Shown here: in pieces, positions 55,739-64,000 of the stretch
Numbering within the stretch: the first letter of the stretch is position 1
Layout: the number at the start of each line of letters is the position of its first letter
DNA from: a filamentous cyanobacterium CCP2
GTDB lineage: Bacteria > Cyanobacteriota > Cyanobacteriia > Elainellales > Elainellaceae
Reading direction: 5' to 3'
NCBI GenBank assembly: GCA_003003615.1
Contig: PVWD01000002.1
Location: forward strand, 1-64,000
DNA length: 64,000 bases
Notes under the pieces: generated by a model
The model's input: the letters and a program-made list of their open reading frames with translations, nothing else
Told to the model about the DNA's origin: nothing
Databases searched by the model: none
Program-made: the position numbers and the translations under genes

Positions 55739-55964
55739 GACGCTATAGTATTGCTTACATTACTAATGGATACTATCGTACTCATTTACCGAGCGAGGAA
55801 ACACTTCGTTCATCTTCAAAGTTTTCTCGGAAAAGGCGATGGTTCACCGTGTAGTTGGATTGGAGATTTTCAAATAAAATTTCAACTTTTCTTAGACTCC
55901 TTTGTTCGGTTGATTATCCTGAATAGAAAGCTAGTTCTCTATACGCTTGAGAATTCTAAACTAC

Positions 55965-58900
55965 ATGACTGAGAATTCTGAACCCATTTATAGCCCGCGT
56001 GAGAATGATATTTTTATTGCGTACTCGCCAGAGGATGATTTTTTTGCAAAGCGGTTAGAGAAAGCCATTATCAAATTGGGACGCGATCCTTGGATTGATA
56101 CACAGGATCTTCCCCCTGGTTTGAAATCTGACATGGCAGAGGCATGGGAACACATTGAGGTTGGGATTAAAAATGCAGATGTGTTTGTCTTGATTCTCAG
56201 CCCTGCTTCGATCGCCCTCAAACGAAATCAACAGGAATTAGAGCTAGCCGCACAATACAAAAAAAGACTTGTCACCATTGTGTACCAAACGGTTGAGGAG
56301 TCACAGCTTCCAAATCATTTGCGTACCTCTGAGGTGTCCTGGCTCTCTGTTGATCCGACTCAGCCAACCGCCAATATTGAAGAGATTGCCAAAACTATTC
56401 TACATATTCACATTCATCAGCGATTGCTGCTCCGGGCAACAGAGTGGCATAAAAGCGATCGAAATCCCGACTTCCGATTGCATGGGTCAGACTTAGAGGC
56501 AGTTCGACGTTGGTTTAAGCAAAATGTTGATCGCTATCCCCACCTGACCCGGCTTCAGCAGCACTATATTGATGAAAGTGTTAAAGCTGAAGATAAACAC
56601 CCAGAACCGAAACAACTTGATGTCTTTATTTCCTATTCTCGACGCGATCGAGCCTTTGCCGAAGCACTGTGTCACCAACTTAAAAAAGCAAATCTTAATA
56701 TTTGGGTAGATTGGGAGAATATTCCGATCGCCGCTGATTGGCGACAAGAAATTCGCGAAGGCATTGAAGCTGCCCATACCTTTTTATTTGTTATCAGTCC
56801 TGATTCGGTGGCTTCCACCTACTGCCACGATGAAATTGCTCAAGCCGTAGGTAATAACAAACGAGTCATTTCAATTGTTTATCGCAAAGACTATGAGCGA
56901 AGCTGGTTTGACAAAGTTTCTGCCCTTGCCACCATTCGTCGCCACAACTGGCTGCATTGCCACTCGGTTGATTACCTTGCTCATACCACCCCCAAGCTGA
57001 TCCAGGCAATTAACACCGATCTAGACTATGTGAAAGCTCACACTCGCTTGCTGTTGCAGGCGATCGAATGGAAAACCCAGGAGCGACGGGAAGAATTTTT
57101 ACTGCGAAAAACCGAGCTAATTGCTGCCCAGCAAATACTACTCAAAGGCAAATCCATTGAACACCAGTGGATTTCTCAAGGACGCATTGAAAGGCTTCCT
57201 TCCATTCCTCTGCCAACCGAACTCCAGGAAGAATTTGTCAGAGAAAGTGCTGAACTAGAAGCAAAAATCGCACAGCAGGAAAAGAAACGGCAGCGACGAA
57301 TCCAAATTTTAGCAGGAACAGCCATTTTCTTCCTAGGGCTAACCGTGTTTGCCATTTTTGGCCAAATTCAGGCACAGAATCGCCAAATTGAGGCACTGGT
57401 TTCCTCGATCGAAGGGGTACAAGAACTGGATGCTCTCATTAATGGATTGCGAGCCGGACAAGAACTCGATCGCTGGGGATGGATCATTGAACGACTGGAA
57501 CCAGATTTGCGGGTGCGGGTGGTGACAGCCCTCCAGCAGCAGGTATATAACTTACGGGAACTCAACCGCTTGGAAGGGCATGAAGCGGCTGTGTTTAACG
57601 TCAGCTATAGCCCCGATGGACAACTGATTGCCTCTGCCAGCGACGATGGCACCGTAAAACTCTGGAATCGCCAAGGGCAACGGGTGGCAACGCTCAGACA
57701 CGAAATGGAGTCCGAAAGGCGACCTTCTGTGGTGCATGTTGCGTTTAATCCTGGGGTGGTTTCTAATACCTACACGTTGGCATCGGCTGGAAGTGGGCAC
57801 AAGGTTTATCTCTGGCAAATTCGCCCAACTGCTCGTGGAGGGTGGTCGGCTGAACTAGCTCAAACCTTGGAGGCTTCTGAAGTTTTTGAGACTGCCACGC
57901 CTGAAAGCTCATCTCCCAATGCAATGAAGCGGGTCTTTAGTCTCAGCTTTAGTCAAGGGGGACAAGTGCTGGCAACGGGCAGTTCGGATGGCATCGTCAC
58001 CTTGTGGCAACGTCAAGCCTCTGGGCAGTTTGCTCAGCCCTTACGCATTGAACACAACAACAATAGCTCTGTTCTTAGCCTCAGTTTTAGCCGATCGAGT
58101 CGAGGGGAAATCAAGCTGGCGGCAGCGGATGCAGAGGGGCTAATTCGAGTTTTTACAAGCAATGACTTTTTCAAAAGCTTTAACACATTGCAAGAACTGC
58201 GGCATCCGGGGCAAGTTTTGAGTTTGGCGTTTAGCTCTGATGGCCAAACGCTGGTTTCCGCAGGGGATAGTGGTATTTTGAAGGTTTGGGCAAGTGAGGG
58301 CACGGGTGAACTTATCCAAACGCTGGAAGGGCATGAACGGACTGTGTACCGGGTGGCGTTCAGCCCAGATGATCGCACGATCGCATCGGTCGGTGAGGAT
58401 GGTTCAGTTCGGCTCTGGCGAAGAGAGGGGACAAGCTGGCGAAACCCTGTTGATTCTAGAGTATTGCGAGGACATCAGGCTCCTGTATACCGGGTGCAGT
58501 TTAGCCCCAACGGGCAGACGATCGCCACCGCAGGGGCCGATGACGTGGTTCGCCTCTGGACATGGGACGGCACTTTGCTAGACAGCCTAGAAGGACACCA
58601 GGATGAAGTCTTGAGCATCGAGTTTTCCAGTGATGGACGGGCCCTAGTTTCTTCTAGCCGAGACAAAACAATTCGATTTTGGAAAATTGATAGCTCTATT
58701 GATGTCCTACCCCACGCCTACCGAGTCTATGACTTAAGCTTCACCTCCGATGGCAGGGTGATGGCTTCCAGTGGGCAAGACACAATTCGCCTCTGGCGCA
58801 CCTCCGATGGAACGCCATTACTGAATGAACCCATTCGCCAAGAGGGAACCATCTCCAGCATTAGCTTTGCCCCCGGTGGTGACATGGCAAGCATTGAAGG

Positions 58901-59852
58901 ACAACTGCTGGCGGCAACCGGGCAAGATGGTGACATCAACCTGTGGACGCTTGAACGCACTGCAACTGGCTATCGAACCAGGCAAATTCCAGGGCAAGAA
59001 GACCTCAGGCATGACAGATCTGTTCACAGTGTTAGCTTTAGTCCAGATGGACAGCTTTTGGCTTCGGCTGGGGTGGATGGAATGGTCAAAATTTGGCGGT
59101 TAGAGGCGATCGGTGACAGTTACAAAGCCACTCCGATCGAGGAACTCCAGCCATTCAAGGGGACAGTCCGCACGGTTAGCTTTAGCCCAAATGGAGAATT
59201 GCTTGCTGCTGGGGGACAGTTTGGCATTGTCCAGGTTTGGCAGTTAGAACGCCAACAGGAGACTTTAGAAACCCGCTCACTTTACACCTTGCAAGAGCAT
59301 CAGGGGACAGTCACCAGCGTTAGTTTTGCCCCAAACAGCCGAGTTCTTGCCTCTGGAAGTTCTGACGGCACCATCAGACTTTGGAACTTGAGCGGAACGC
59401 TACCTCAATCCCAGGTTTTAAGAGGTCATGGAGATGAAGTGCTAAAAGTGAGCTTTAACCCAACCGGAGACTATTTGGCTTCTGCCAGCCGAGACGACAC
59501 GGTAAGGCTTTGGACATTGGAAGGCAATTTGATCACAACGCTAAGAGAACACCGTAGAGAAGTCTCTAGCATTGGTTTTAGCCCTGACGGTAAGCTGCTT
59601 GCTTCTGCTAGCTTTGATGCGCGAGCACTGCTATGGCAGCTATCTGAAAACTTTGACCTGAGCAAATTTCTGCTGGAGGGATGCCGATTAGCCCACGACT
59701 ACTTGGTGACGACCGCACAATCTGACAGCATGGCAGCGATGCAATATCGAGATGCACTGGCAGAAGTTAGAACGTACTGTCAAGACTCACTGTCACCAGA
59801 AGACATGCAGCGAGGGGTTTTACAACCCGAAATCAAAGAACCAACAAACTGA
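55965..59852 (+). CDS. TIR-TIR-transmembrane-WD40 protein
   Basis: 1295 residues from ATG 55965. TIR 1 (about 15-150) has DIFIAYSPEDD and the conserved Glu91; TIR 2 (about 218-350) has DVFISYSRRDR and YCHDE with the putative catalytic Glu290. A coiled linker and one transmembrane helix (about 448-466, ILAGTAIFFLGLTVFAIFG) are followed by 14 or 15 WD40 repeats (about 545-1245), enough for two seven-bladed propellers, and a helical C-terminus. No NB-ARC domain is present. Bacterial TIR domains often are NAD-consuming; WD40 would scaffold a partner. Defence or programmed cell death is an inference. Confidence 0.92.
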   Translation: MTENSEPIYSPRENDIFIAYSPEDDFFAKRLEKAIIKLGRDPWIDTQDLPPGLKSDMAEAWEHIEVGIKNADVFVLILSPASIALKRNQQELELAAQYKKRLVTIVYQTVEESQLPNHLRTSEVSWLSVDPTQPTANIEEIAKTILHIHIHQRLLLRATEWHKSDRNPDFRLHGSDLEAVRRWFKQNVDRYPHLTRLQQHYIDESVKAEDKHPEPKQLDVFISYSRRDRAFAEALCHQLKKANLNIWVDWENIPIAADWRQEIREGIEAAHTFLFVISPDSVASTYCHDEIAQAVGNNKRVISIVYRKDYERSWFDKVSALATIRRHNWLHCHSVDYLAHTTPKLIQAINTDLDYVKAHTRLLLQAIEWKTQERREEFLLRKTELIAAQQILLKGKSIEHQWISQGRIERLPSIPLPTELQEEFVRESAELEAKIAQQEKKRQRRIQILAGTAIFFLGLTVFAIFGQIQAQNRQIEALVSSIEGVQELDALINGLRAGQELDRWGWIIERLEPDLRVRVVTALQQQVYNLRELNRLEGHEAAVFNVSYSPDGQLIASASDDGTVKLWNRQGQRVATLRHEMESERRPSVVHVAFNPGVVSNTYTLASAGSGHKVYLWQIRPTARGGWSAELAQTLEASEVFETATPESSSPNAMKRVFSLSFSQGGQVLATGSSDGIVTLWQRQASGQFAQPLRIEHNNNSSVLSLSFSRSSRGEIKLAAADAEGLIRVFTSNDFFKSFNTLQELRHPGQVLSLAFSSDGQTLVSAGDSGILKVWASEGTGELIQTLEGHERTVYRVAFSPDDRTIASVGEDGSVRLWRREGTSWRNPVDSRVLRGHQAPVYRVQFSPNGQTIATAGADDVVRLWTWDGTLLDSLEGHQDEVLSIEFSSDGRALVSSSRDKTIRFWKIDSSIDVLPHAYRVYDLSFTSDGRVMASSGQDTIRLWRTSDGTPLLNEPIRQEGTISSISFAPGGDMASIEGQLLAATGQDGDINLWTLERTATGYRTRQIPGQEDLRHDRSVHSVSFSPDGQLLASAGVDGMVKIWRLEAIGDSYKATPIEELQPFKGTVRTVSFSPNGELLAAGGQFGIVQVWQLERQQETLETRSLYTLQEHQGTVTSVSFAPNSRVLASGSSDGTIRLWNLSGTLPQSQVLRGHGDEVLKVSFNPTGDYLASASRDDTVRLWTLEGNLITTLREHRREVSSIGFSPDGKLLASASFDARALLWQLSENFDLSKFLLEGCRLAHDYLVTTAQSDSMAAMQYRDALAEVRTYCQDSLSPEDMQRGVLQPEIKEPTN

Positions 59853-59856
59853 AGAG

Positions 59857-59964
59857 ATGGAAGACGAAAGACAGGGTGAAGAATGGAATGCGGCAACGGA
59901 ACTAACTCGATCGACAGCTAGAGGGATCATTGACCGGATCACAGGTTGGCTGAGTTTGAAATAG
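59857..59964 (+). CDS. Possible small protein (35 aa) after the TIR-WD40 gene
   Basis: MEDERQGEEWNAATELTRST followed by a short amphipathic helix ending WLSLK. It begins 4 bp after the TIR-WD40 stop but lacks a good ribosome binding site, and its 3' part is antisense to a better-supported secreted-protein gene. Low support. Confidence 0.25.
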   Translation: MEDERQGEEWNAATELTRSTARGIIDRITGWLSLK

Positions 59965-60108
59965 ATCTGAGTCTATGCTGTTTAGCTGTTGTTGACCCGT
60001 TTCAGAACTGTTTGCAGAGACCCCTGTCCCCACAGACGCAGACAGAACTTGAGGTAACGCTAACACTGAAACCAACAACCCAAGAGCAAGCTTAACCTTA
60101 ACAGACAC
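59902..60108 (-). CDS. Small secreted protein (68 aa), GTG start
   Basis: The GTG at 60108 follows a near-perfect Shine-Dalgarno AAGGAGGTGATG by 6 nt. Signal peptide MSVKVKLALGLLVSVLALPQ ending LSA, then a Ser/Gln-rich mature part with two Cys (TCDPVNDPSSCRSS). No family is known. A promoter-like TATAAT and a palindrome lie just upstream. Confidence 0.65.
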   Translation of the reverse strand: MSVKVKLALGLLVSVLALPQVLSASVGTGVSANSSETGQQQLNSIDSDLFQTQPTCDPVNDPSSCRSS

Positions 60109-60127
60109 GTATCATCACCTCCTTGAT

Positions 60128-60158
60128 AAGTGTAATTTTTACACTTTGCCCTATTATA
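60128..60158 (-). promoter_or_regulatory. Promoter -10 and palindrome before the small secreted protein
   Basis: On the minus strand TATAAT (60153-60158) is followed by AAGTGTAAAAATTACACTT (60128-60146), an 8-bp perfect palindrome with a 3-nt centre located about where transcription would start. It could be an operator or a 5' UTR hairpin ahead of the strong ribosome binding site. No good -35 was found. Confidence 0.5.
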
Positions 60159-60352
60159 GGTTGGTTCACTACAAAATGCTTGTGTATAAATACGGAATCA
60201 TAAAATTTTTAGCGTTGAATTGTAGGGACAGGTATTAGAGAAAAAATTTTATCCTGAAGATTCTCGTTAGTGCTGCAAACCCCGATCGCGTGAACGAATA
60301 GGTCTGGAAATACGGAAGGTGTTTCTAAACTTTATGGGTACGCAATCGAAAG

Positions 60353-60385
60353 ACGACCAGAAGAGTAGGGATCACCTCTGGTCGT
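60353..60385 (-). terminator. Hairpin downstream of the 60539 gene
   Basis: ACGACCAGA (60353-60361) and TCTGGTCGT (60377-60385) are perfect 9-bp complements with a 15-nt loop; on the minus strand CTTTC follows. It is about 155 bases past the stop of the gene ending at 60539. Confidence 0.5.
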
Positions 60386-60538
60386 GGAGTGAGTTTGGCA
60401 ACAGATACAAGGCTGGAACAATCGAGATAAACTAAACTCGAAATGAATGGCTAGGGAACACAAGACTTGCCTTCGTTATTCTGTCTGCTGCTATTTCATT
60501 GTTTGGCTTACGCTGCCTAGTCTCAGGTGAGCTTTAAC

Positions 60539-61078
60539 CTACTGAAAGTCTGCCTGACAGGTTTCCAGCATTCGCCGATCGTTTTCGCTCACTTCGCTGA
60601 TATTGTGATAGCCGTTTAGCTGAATTGGCACAGCAACAGAATCGCTTGAAGCAATATAGCCATCTGATTGAACGGCGATCGAATAGTCATGAGCCATTTG
60701 GTTGTAGCTATCAACAACCGTCAGAGCCAGACGATCGCCCTGAAAGCTGCCCTGAAAACAGTCAAAGGAGGAATGGGGTAGATAGAAAGCTCCGACAACC
60801 TGGGCATTATTCACTTCAAACACCATATAAGCTGACCCGATTTGATCGGGTGCCTGGGATTCACCGTAAAGATAGATCCCATTCGCCAATGATGCTGGTT
60901 CAGAAGAACGCTGTGAGCGGTTAGCAGCAGGGGCGGATGAGTCAGAATTTGCCGCTTGCATTTCGTTCGCATAAACAGCAGGGGCAACTAAGCCTAAGCC
61001 GACGAATCCTGATGCCAAAACCAGGCTATTTAGCTGTTTTGTAAACTGTCCAAATCGGTGAGCAAACGGCTTAATCAT
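60539..61078 (-). CDS. Secreted hypothetical protein
   Basis: 179 residues. Signal peptide with h-region LASGFVGLGLVAPAVYA, followed by a Ser/Ala linker and a domain with NGIYLYGESQAPDQIGSAYMV and GAFYLPHSSFDCFQGSF, seen in cyanobacterial periplasmic proteins. GAGGAGG lies 7 nt before the ATG. One Cys pair (DCF, ETC) could be disulphide-bonded. The function is unknown. Confidence 0.7.
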   Translation of the reverse strand: MIKPFAHRFGQFTKQLNSLVLASGFVGLGLVAPAVYANEMQAANSDSSAPAANRSQRSSEPASLANGIYLYGESQAPDQIGSAYMVFEVNNAQVVGAFYLPHSSFDCFQGSFQGDRLALTVVDSYNQMAHDYSIAVQSDGYIASSDSVAVPIQLNGYHNISEVSENDRRMLETCQADFQ

Positions 61079-61352
61079 TTAACTGTCCTCCTCTCTGCCC
61101 TGATGAATGAATGTAAACAATCAGGCGTGTCTGAGCATGTTTTCAGCATAGGAAAAACCTCAGACCCCAGCATCCTCCTATGGTTTCACCCCTTTGGATA
61201 CTCATTTCATCCGATCGGGTGAGCCTGGTTTAATTCCAATGGATGGCTGCTACCTGACTTAACGACTGTAGACGCAAGACCGTATGCTAGAGAGATGTCT
61301 CAAGCTGTGTTGTCGTTTCACTTATTAATCCCCGTTGGAACATTCCTTTAAC

Positions 61353-62558
61353 ATGACTTCGGTGCAACCCTCGACGCAATCTCACAAAAAAGCTAAAGCC
61401 CTTCGTCCAGGTGGTCGTCGCCCTGCCAAGGAACTATGTAGCGAGTGCGGGCTATGCGATACCTACTATATTCACTATGTCAAAGAGGCGTGTGCTTTCC
61501 TCAATCAGCAAATTCCTCACCTGGAAGAACAGACGCATGGACGTAGCCGTAATTTAGATAATCCGGATGACTGGTACTTTGGCGTGAGCCAGGACATGAT
61601 GGCAGCCCGAAAGCAAGAACCGATCGCAGGGGCGCAATGGACAGGAATCGTCAGTTCGATCGCCATTGAAATGTTGAATCGGGGTTTGGTGGAAGGCGTA
61701 GTTTGTGTGCAAAACACCAAAGAAGATCGCTTTCAGCCAATGCCAGTGATTGCCAAAACACCAGAGGAAATTTTGGCAGCACGGGTAAACAAGCCAACCC
61801 TATCGCCGAATCTGTCTGTTTTAGAACAAATTGAACAGTCTGGGCTGAAGCGGTTATTAGTCATTGGGGTGGGCTGCCAGATTCAAGCACTACGAGCTGT
61901 GGAGCAAGAACTGGGGCTGGAGAAGCTCTACGTCTTAGGGACACCTTGCGTGGATAATGTCACCCGCGAAGGACTGCAAAAGTTTTTGGAAACCACCAGC
62001 CGATCGCCTGAGACAGTGGTTCACTATGAATTTATGCAAGACTTTCGGGTGCATTTTAAGCACGAAGATGGATCAAGCGAAAGGGTGCCTTTCTTCGGGT
62101 TGAAAACGAATCAACTCAAAGATGTGTTTGCGCCATCGTGCATGAGTTGTTTTGATTATGTGAACTCGCTGGCAGATTTGGTGGTGGGCTATATGGGGGC
62201 ACCCTTTGGCTGGCAGTGGATTGTGGTACGGAACGATCGCGGTCAAGAAATGCTGAACCTGGTGATGGATCAGCTTGAAACGCAGCCGGTGATGTCTCAG
62301 GGCGATCGGCATAATGCGGTGCAGCAAAGCATTCCTGCCTACGACAAGGGGGTGACGCTTCCCATGTGGGCGGCAAAGCTCATGGGAGTGGTAATTGAAC
62401 GAATTGGGCCAAAAGGACTGGAATATGCGCGGTTTTCGATTGATTCTCACTTTACGCGCAACTATTTGTACGTGAAGCGAAACCATCCAGAGAAGCTGGA
62501 AAACCATGTTCCAGCGTATGCTCAGCGCATTGTGGGTCAGTACAAACTGCCTGATTAA
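61353..62558 (+). CDS. bciB: Ferredoxin-dependent 3,8-divinyl chlorophyllide reductase / F420-hydrogenase beta-like protein
   Basis: 401 residues from ATG 61353 (an in-frame TTG at 61335 is possible). The Cys motif CSECGLCD, a second CMSCFDY and FrhB-like FAD/FeS domain spacing fit the BciB / slr1923 family. In cyanobacteria this protein reduces the 8-vinyl group of divinyl-chlorophyllide; the plant relative HCAR acts on 7-hydroxymethyl chlorophyll. A hairpin terminator follows. Confidence 0.88.
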   Translation: MTSVQPSTQSHKKAKALRPGGRRPAKELCSECGLCDTYYIHYVKEACAFLNQQIPHLEEQTHGRSRNLDNPDDWYFGVSQDMMAARKQEPIAGAQWTGIVSSIAIEMLNRGLVEGVVCVQNTKEDRFQPMPVIAKTPEEILAARVNKPTLSPNLSVLEQIEQSGLKRLLVIGVGCQIQALRAVEQELGLEKLYVLGTPCVDNVTREGLQKFLETTSRSPETVVHYEFMQDFRVHFKHEDGSSERVPFFGLKTNQLKDVFAPSCMSCFDYVNSLADLVVGYMGAPFGWQWIVVRNDRGQEMLNLVMDQLETQPVMSQGDRHNAVQQSIPAYDKGVTLPMWAAKLMGVVIERIGPKGLEYARFSIDSHFTRNYLYVKRNHPEKLENHVPAYAQRIVGQYKLPD

Positions 62559-62865
62559 GTGTCTAATTCAGTCACAAAACAAACCTAAGTTAACCTTTAG
62601 CTTCCCTAAATTCTCGGAGAATTTGGGGATTTTTTAACGCTGAAATTTATTAAATTGTGACAGTTAGCGTATATTGCAAAACGCTTACAAATATTTGAGA
62701 GGCACTTCAATAATCTCAAAAAATCTTAAACCCAAGCAGTCGATCGGACTACCATCTAGCTACACTGAAATTAAGTCAATAACCTGCGATTGTTCCGAGC
62801 TTAAATTCACTCACTGATCTCTGAAATATTTTTGCGATTACCTGTCTATCATCTTTGAAAAATTT
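62559..62865. other. Intergenic region between bciB and the response regulator
   Basis: 307 bases, AT-rich. It contains the bciB terminator (62604-62635) and presumably the promoter of the regulator. No gene is supportable. Confidence 0.5.
62604..62635 (+). terminator. Intrinsic terminator of bciB
   Basis: CCCTAAATTC pairs with GAATTTGGGG around a TCGGA loop (62604-62628), followed by ATTTTTT. 46 bases after the stop. Confidence 0.85.
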
Positions 62866-63744
62866 ATGAGAATTCTAGTTATAGAACCAGATGAGCTTAC
62901 GGCTAGGGTTCTTGTTACGATTCTCAGTAATCAAAACTATGCCGTTGAAATTGCGATTGATGGTCAAACCGGATGGGAACTCATTGATGCGTATCCCTAT
63001 GATTTATTGCTGATTGAAGCTTATTTGCCGGTGCTAGACGGAATTAGCCTCTGCAAACAAATTCGATCGCACCATTATTTAACCCCAATTATTTTGTTAA
63101 CCGATTGTGGTAGTGGGCACGACAAGGCGATCGGGTTGGATGCTGGGGCTGATGATTGTATTGTGAAACCGTTTGATCCTGAAGAATTGATGGCTCGCGT
63201 TCGTGCCCTGTTTCGGCGAAGCTGTGTCAATACTTCACCTGTTTTAGAGTGGGAAAATTTACGGTTTGATCCGACCAGCTGTGAAGTGACCTATGGCGGA
63301 AAACCACTGGCATTAACAGCAAAAGAATGTGCCTTATTGGAGCTTTTTTTGCGAAATCAACGGCGAGTGTTTAACTGTAACTCTATTCTGGAACATCTGT
63401 GGGCCTATGAAGAAATGCCAGGAGAGGAAGCGGTTCGCACTCACATTAAAGGCTTGCGGCAAAAGCTGAAAGCGGTTGGTTGTCCAGCAGATTTAATCGA
63501 AACTGTATATGGAATTGGCTACCGGCTTCGGCCGCCAACAACATCACAAAAACCACCCGATGCAAAATCTCATATTGCTGCTTATCCCCTGGCTCCGCCT
63601 AAAAGCTGCCCGCTCAAATCGTCCCATGAACATCCTTTAAAGCTCATGGAAAACGCCTGGAATTGTCATCGCAATAAATTAAGTGGACAGGTCAAATCCT
63701 GGCACCAAACGGTGAATTCTTTACTGAGCCTATCGACTAATTAA
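62866..63744 (+). CDS. OmpR-family response regulator with Glu at the phosphorylation site
   Basis: 292 residues. Receiver (1-115): RILVIEPDE, and LLLIEAYLPVLDG, where the phosphorylatable Asp of the family is Glu51; the second acidic-pocket residue is Pro8. Thr in LLTDCG and Lys in VKPFDPE are kept. The winged-helix DNA-binding domain (about 125-225) has ALTAKECALLELFLRNQRRVF and VYGIGYRLRPP. A 65-residue Lys/His-rich tail follows. It should bind DNA without needing phosphorylation (inference). Confidence 0.88.
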   Translation: MRILVIEPDELTARVLVTILSNQNYAVEIAIDGQTGWELIDAYPYDLLLIEAYLPVLDGISLCKQIRSHHYLTPIILLTDCGSGHDKAIGLDAGADDCIVKPFDPEELMARVRALFRRSCVNTSPVLEWENLRFDPTSCEVTYGGKPLALTAKECALLELFLRNQRRVFNCNSILEHLWAYEEMPGEEAVRTHIKGLRQKLKAVGCPADLIETVYGIGYRLRPPTTSQKPPDAKSHIAAYPLAPPKSCPLKSSHEHPLKLMENAWNCHRNKLSGQVKSWHQTVNSLLSLSTN

Positions 63745-63805
63745 CAGCAGTCAAGAAACACATTAGTCAAAAAACACATTGGGCAAATTTTGGGGCAGGT
63801 TGGCT

Positions 63806-64000
63806 CTATGAACCTAGACAAATTCCTAACCCCCGTGCGGTTCGTACCATTGTGCCGTTAGGGTCAACGGTGCTGTATTGTTCGATCGCCTCTTGAATGG
63901 GAACGCTAACAATTTGCCGATTCTGCCAAGTGACCATTTGATCAAACTTGCCCTCAGCAATTAGATCTACGGCGGCCACACCAAAGGACGCTGCGGTAAG
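63806..64000 (-). CDS. pfkA: 6-phosphofructokinase, 3' end only
   Basis: The last 64 residues of a gene entering from the right. It reads FGVAAVDLIAEGKFDQMVTW, IVSVPIQEAIEQY and TARGLGICLGS, the C-terminus of ATP-dependent PfkA. The stop is at 63806-63808. Its catalytic part lies outside the window. Confidence 0.85.
   Translation of the reverse strand, partial: LTAASFGVAAVDLIAEGKFDQMVTWQNRQIVSVPIQEAIEQYSTVDPNGTMVRTARGLGICLGS

Larger units (their letters stand above)
60109..60538. other. Intergenic region between two secreted-protein genes
   Basis: 430 bases. It contains the promoter/palindrome of the small gene (60128-60158) and the terminator of the 60539 gene (60353-60385). Nothing else is recognised. 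Confidence 0.5.

Noticed and set aside
55730-55972. Plus-strand 80-codon frame before the TIR-WD40 gene
   Set aside because: It starts with TTG, overlaps the next gene out of frame, and has no ribosome binding site.

Overview
The window comes from a filamentous-type, Leptolyngbya-like cyanobacterium (the genus is inference). Evidence: a photosystem I psaL gene, the ndhA-ndhI-ndhG-ndhE cluster of the photosynthetic NDH-1 complex, a BciB/7-hydroxymethyl-chlorophyll reductase-type protein, cyanobacteria-restricted families (DUF3120, DUF2949, CGLD27/DUF1230, DUF6464), very frequent CGATCG/GCGATCGC (HIP1-like) octamers, and heptamer STRR tracts of the CCCTACT/CCCCACT type. Most of it is ordinary chromosome; no complete prophage, IS element or CRISPR array was seen.

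Layout. 1-3.2 kb: three overlapping glycosyltransferase genes (GT9, GT4, GT4), the first cut by the window edge. 3.3-5.3 kb: two tandem paralogous membrane proteins and a small conserved protein, all on the minus strand. 5.3-9.4 kb: an AT-rich gap, a lone psaL, then an SDR / SRPBCC / SDR group closed by a 16-bp hairpin. 9.6-15.0 kb: two methyltransferases, DUF2795, an aldo/keto reductase, and a GT2 / DUF547 / rhodanese group resembling cyanobacterial arsenosugar-type neighbourhoods. 15.1-19.7 kb: a secreted protein with 19 PGQT pentapeptide units, a PAP2 phosphatase, an FHA-adenylate cyclase and DUF3120. 19.9-28.5 kb: uppP, sucD-sucC, alanine dehydrogenase, a membrane-anchored GH104 muramidase, a small gene behind a strikingly structured leader, ftsH and DUF2949. 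28.8-36 kb: small membrane proteins, a TetR regulator, a PAS histidine kinase overlapping a REC-PAS-GGDEF-EAL protein. 36-41 kb: nanE / glk / gltA / trhO and a small graveyard (a frameshifted coiled-coil gene and a hicA remnant). 41-46 kb: yqeK-rsfS-CGLD27-asparaginase, a YHYH protein, tRNA-Lys(UUU) and nadK. 46-49 kb: ndhE/G/I/A. 49-53 kb: two histidine kinases carrying receiver domains. 53-60 kb: a VOC protein, a TIR-like protein, DUF29, DUF6464 and a 1295-residue TIR-TIR-TM-WD40 protein. 60-64 kb: two secreted proteins, bciB, an atypical OmpR-type regulator and the 3' end of pfkA.

Functional themes: central carbon metabolism (glk, pfkA, gltA, sucCD, ald), photosynthetic electron flow (psaL, ndhAIGE, bciB), envelope and glycan work (GT genes, uppP, PAP2, GH104, nanE), and heavy signal transduction (four two-component proteins with kinase or GGDEF/EAL output, one adenylate cyclase, one OmpR-type and one TetR-type regulator).

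The least explained elements are the 25.5-25.77 kb leader, whose last stem contains the ribosome binding site of the following small gene; the double-TIR WD40 protein with its TIR-like neighbour; the response regulator at 62.9 kb with Glu at the phosphorylation position; and several dispersed palindromic repeat families.
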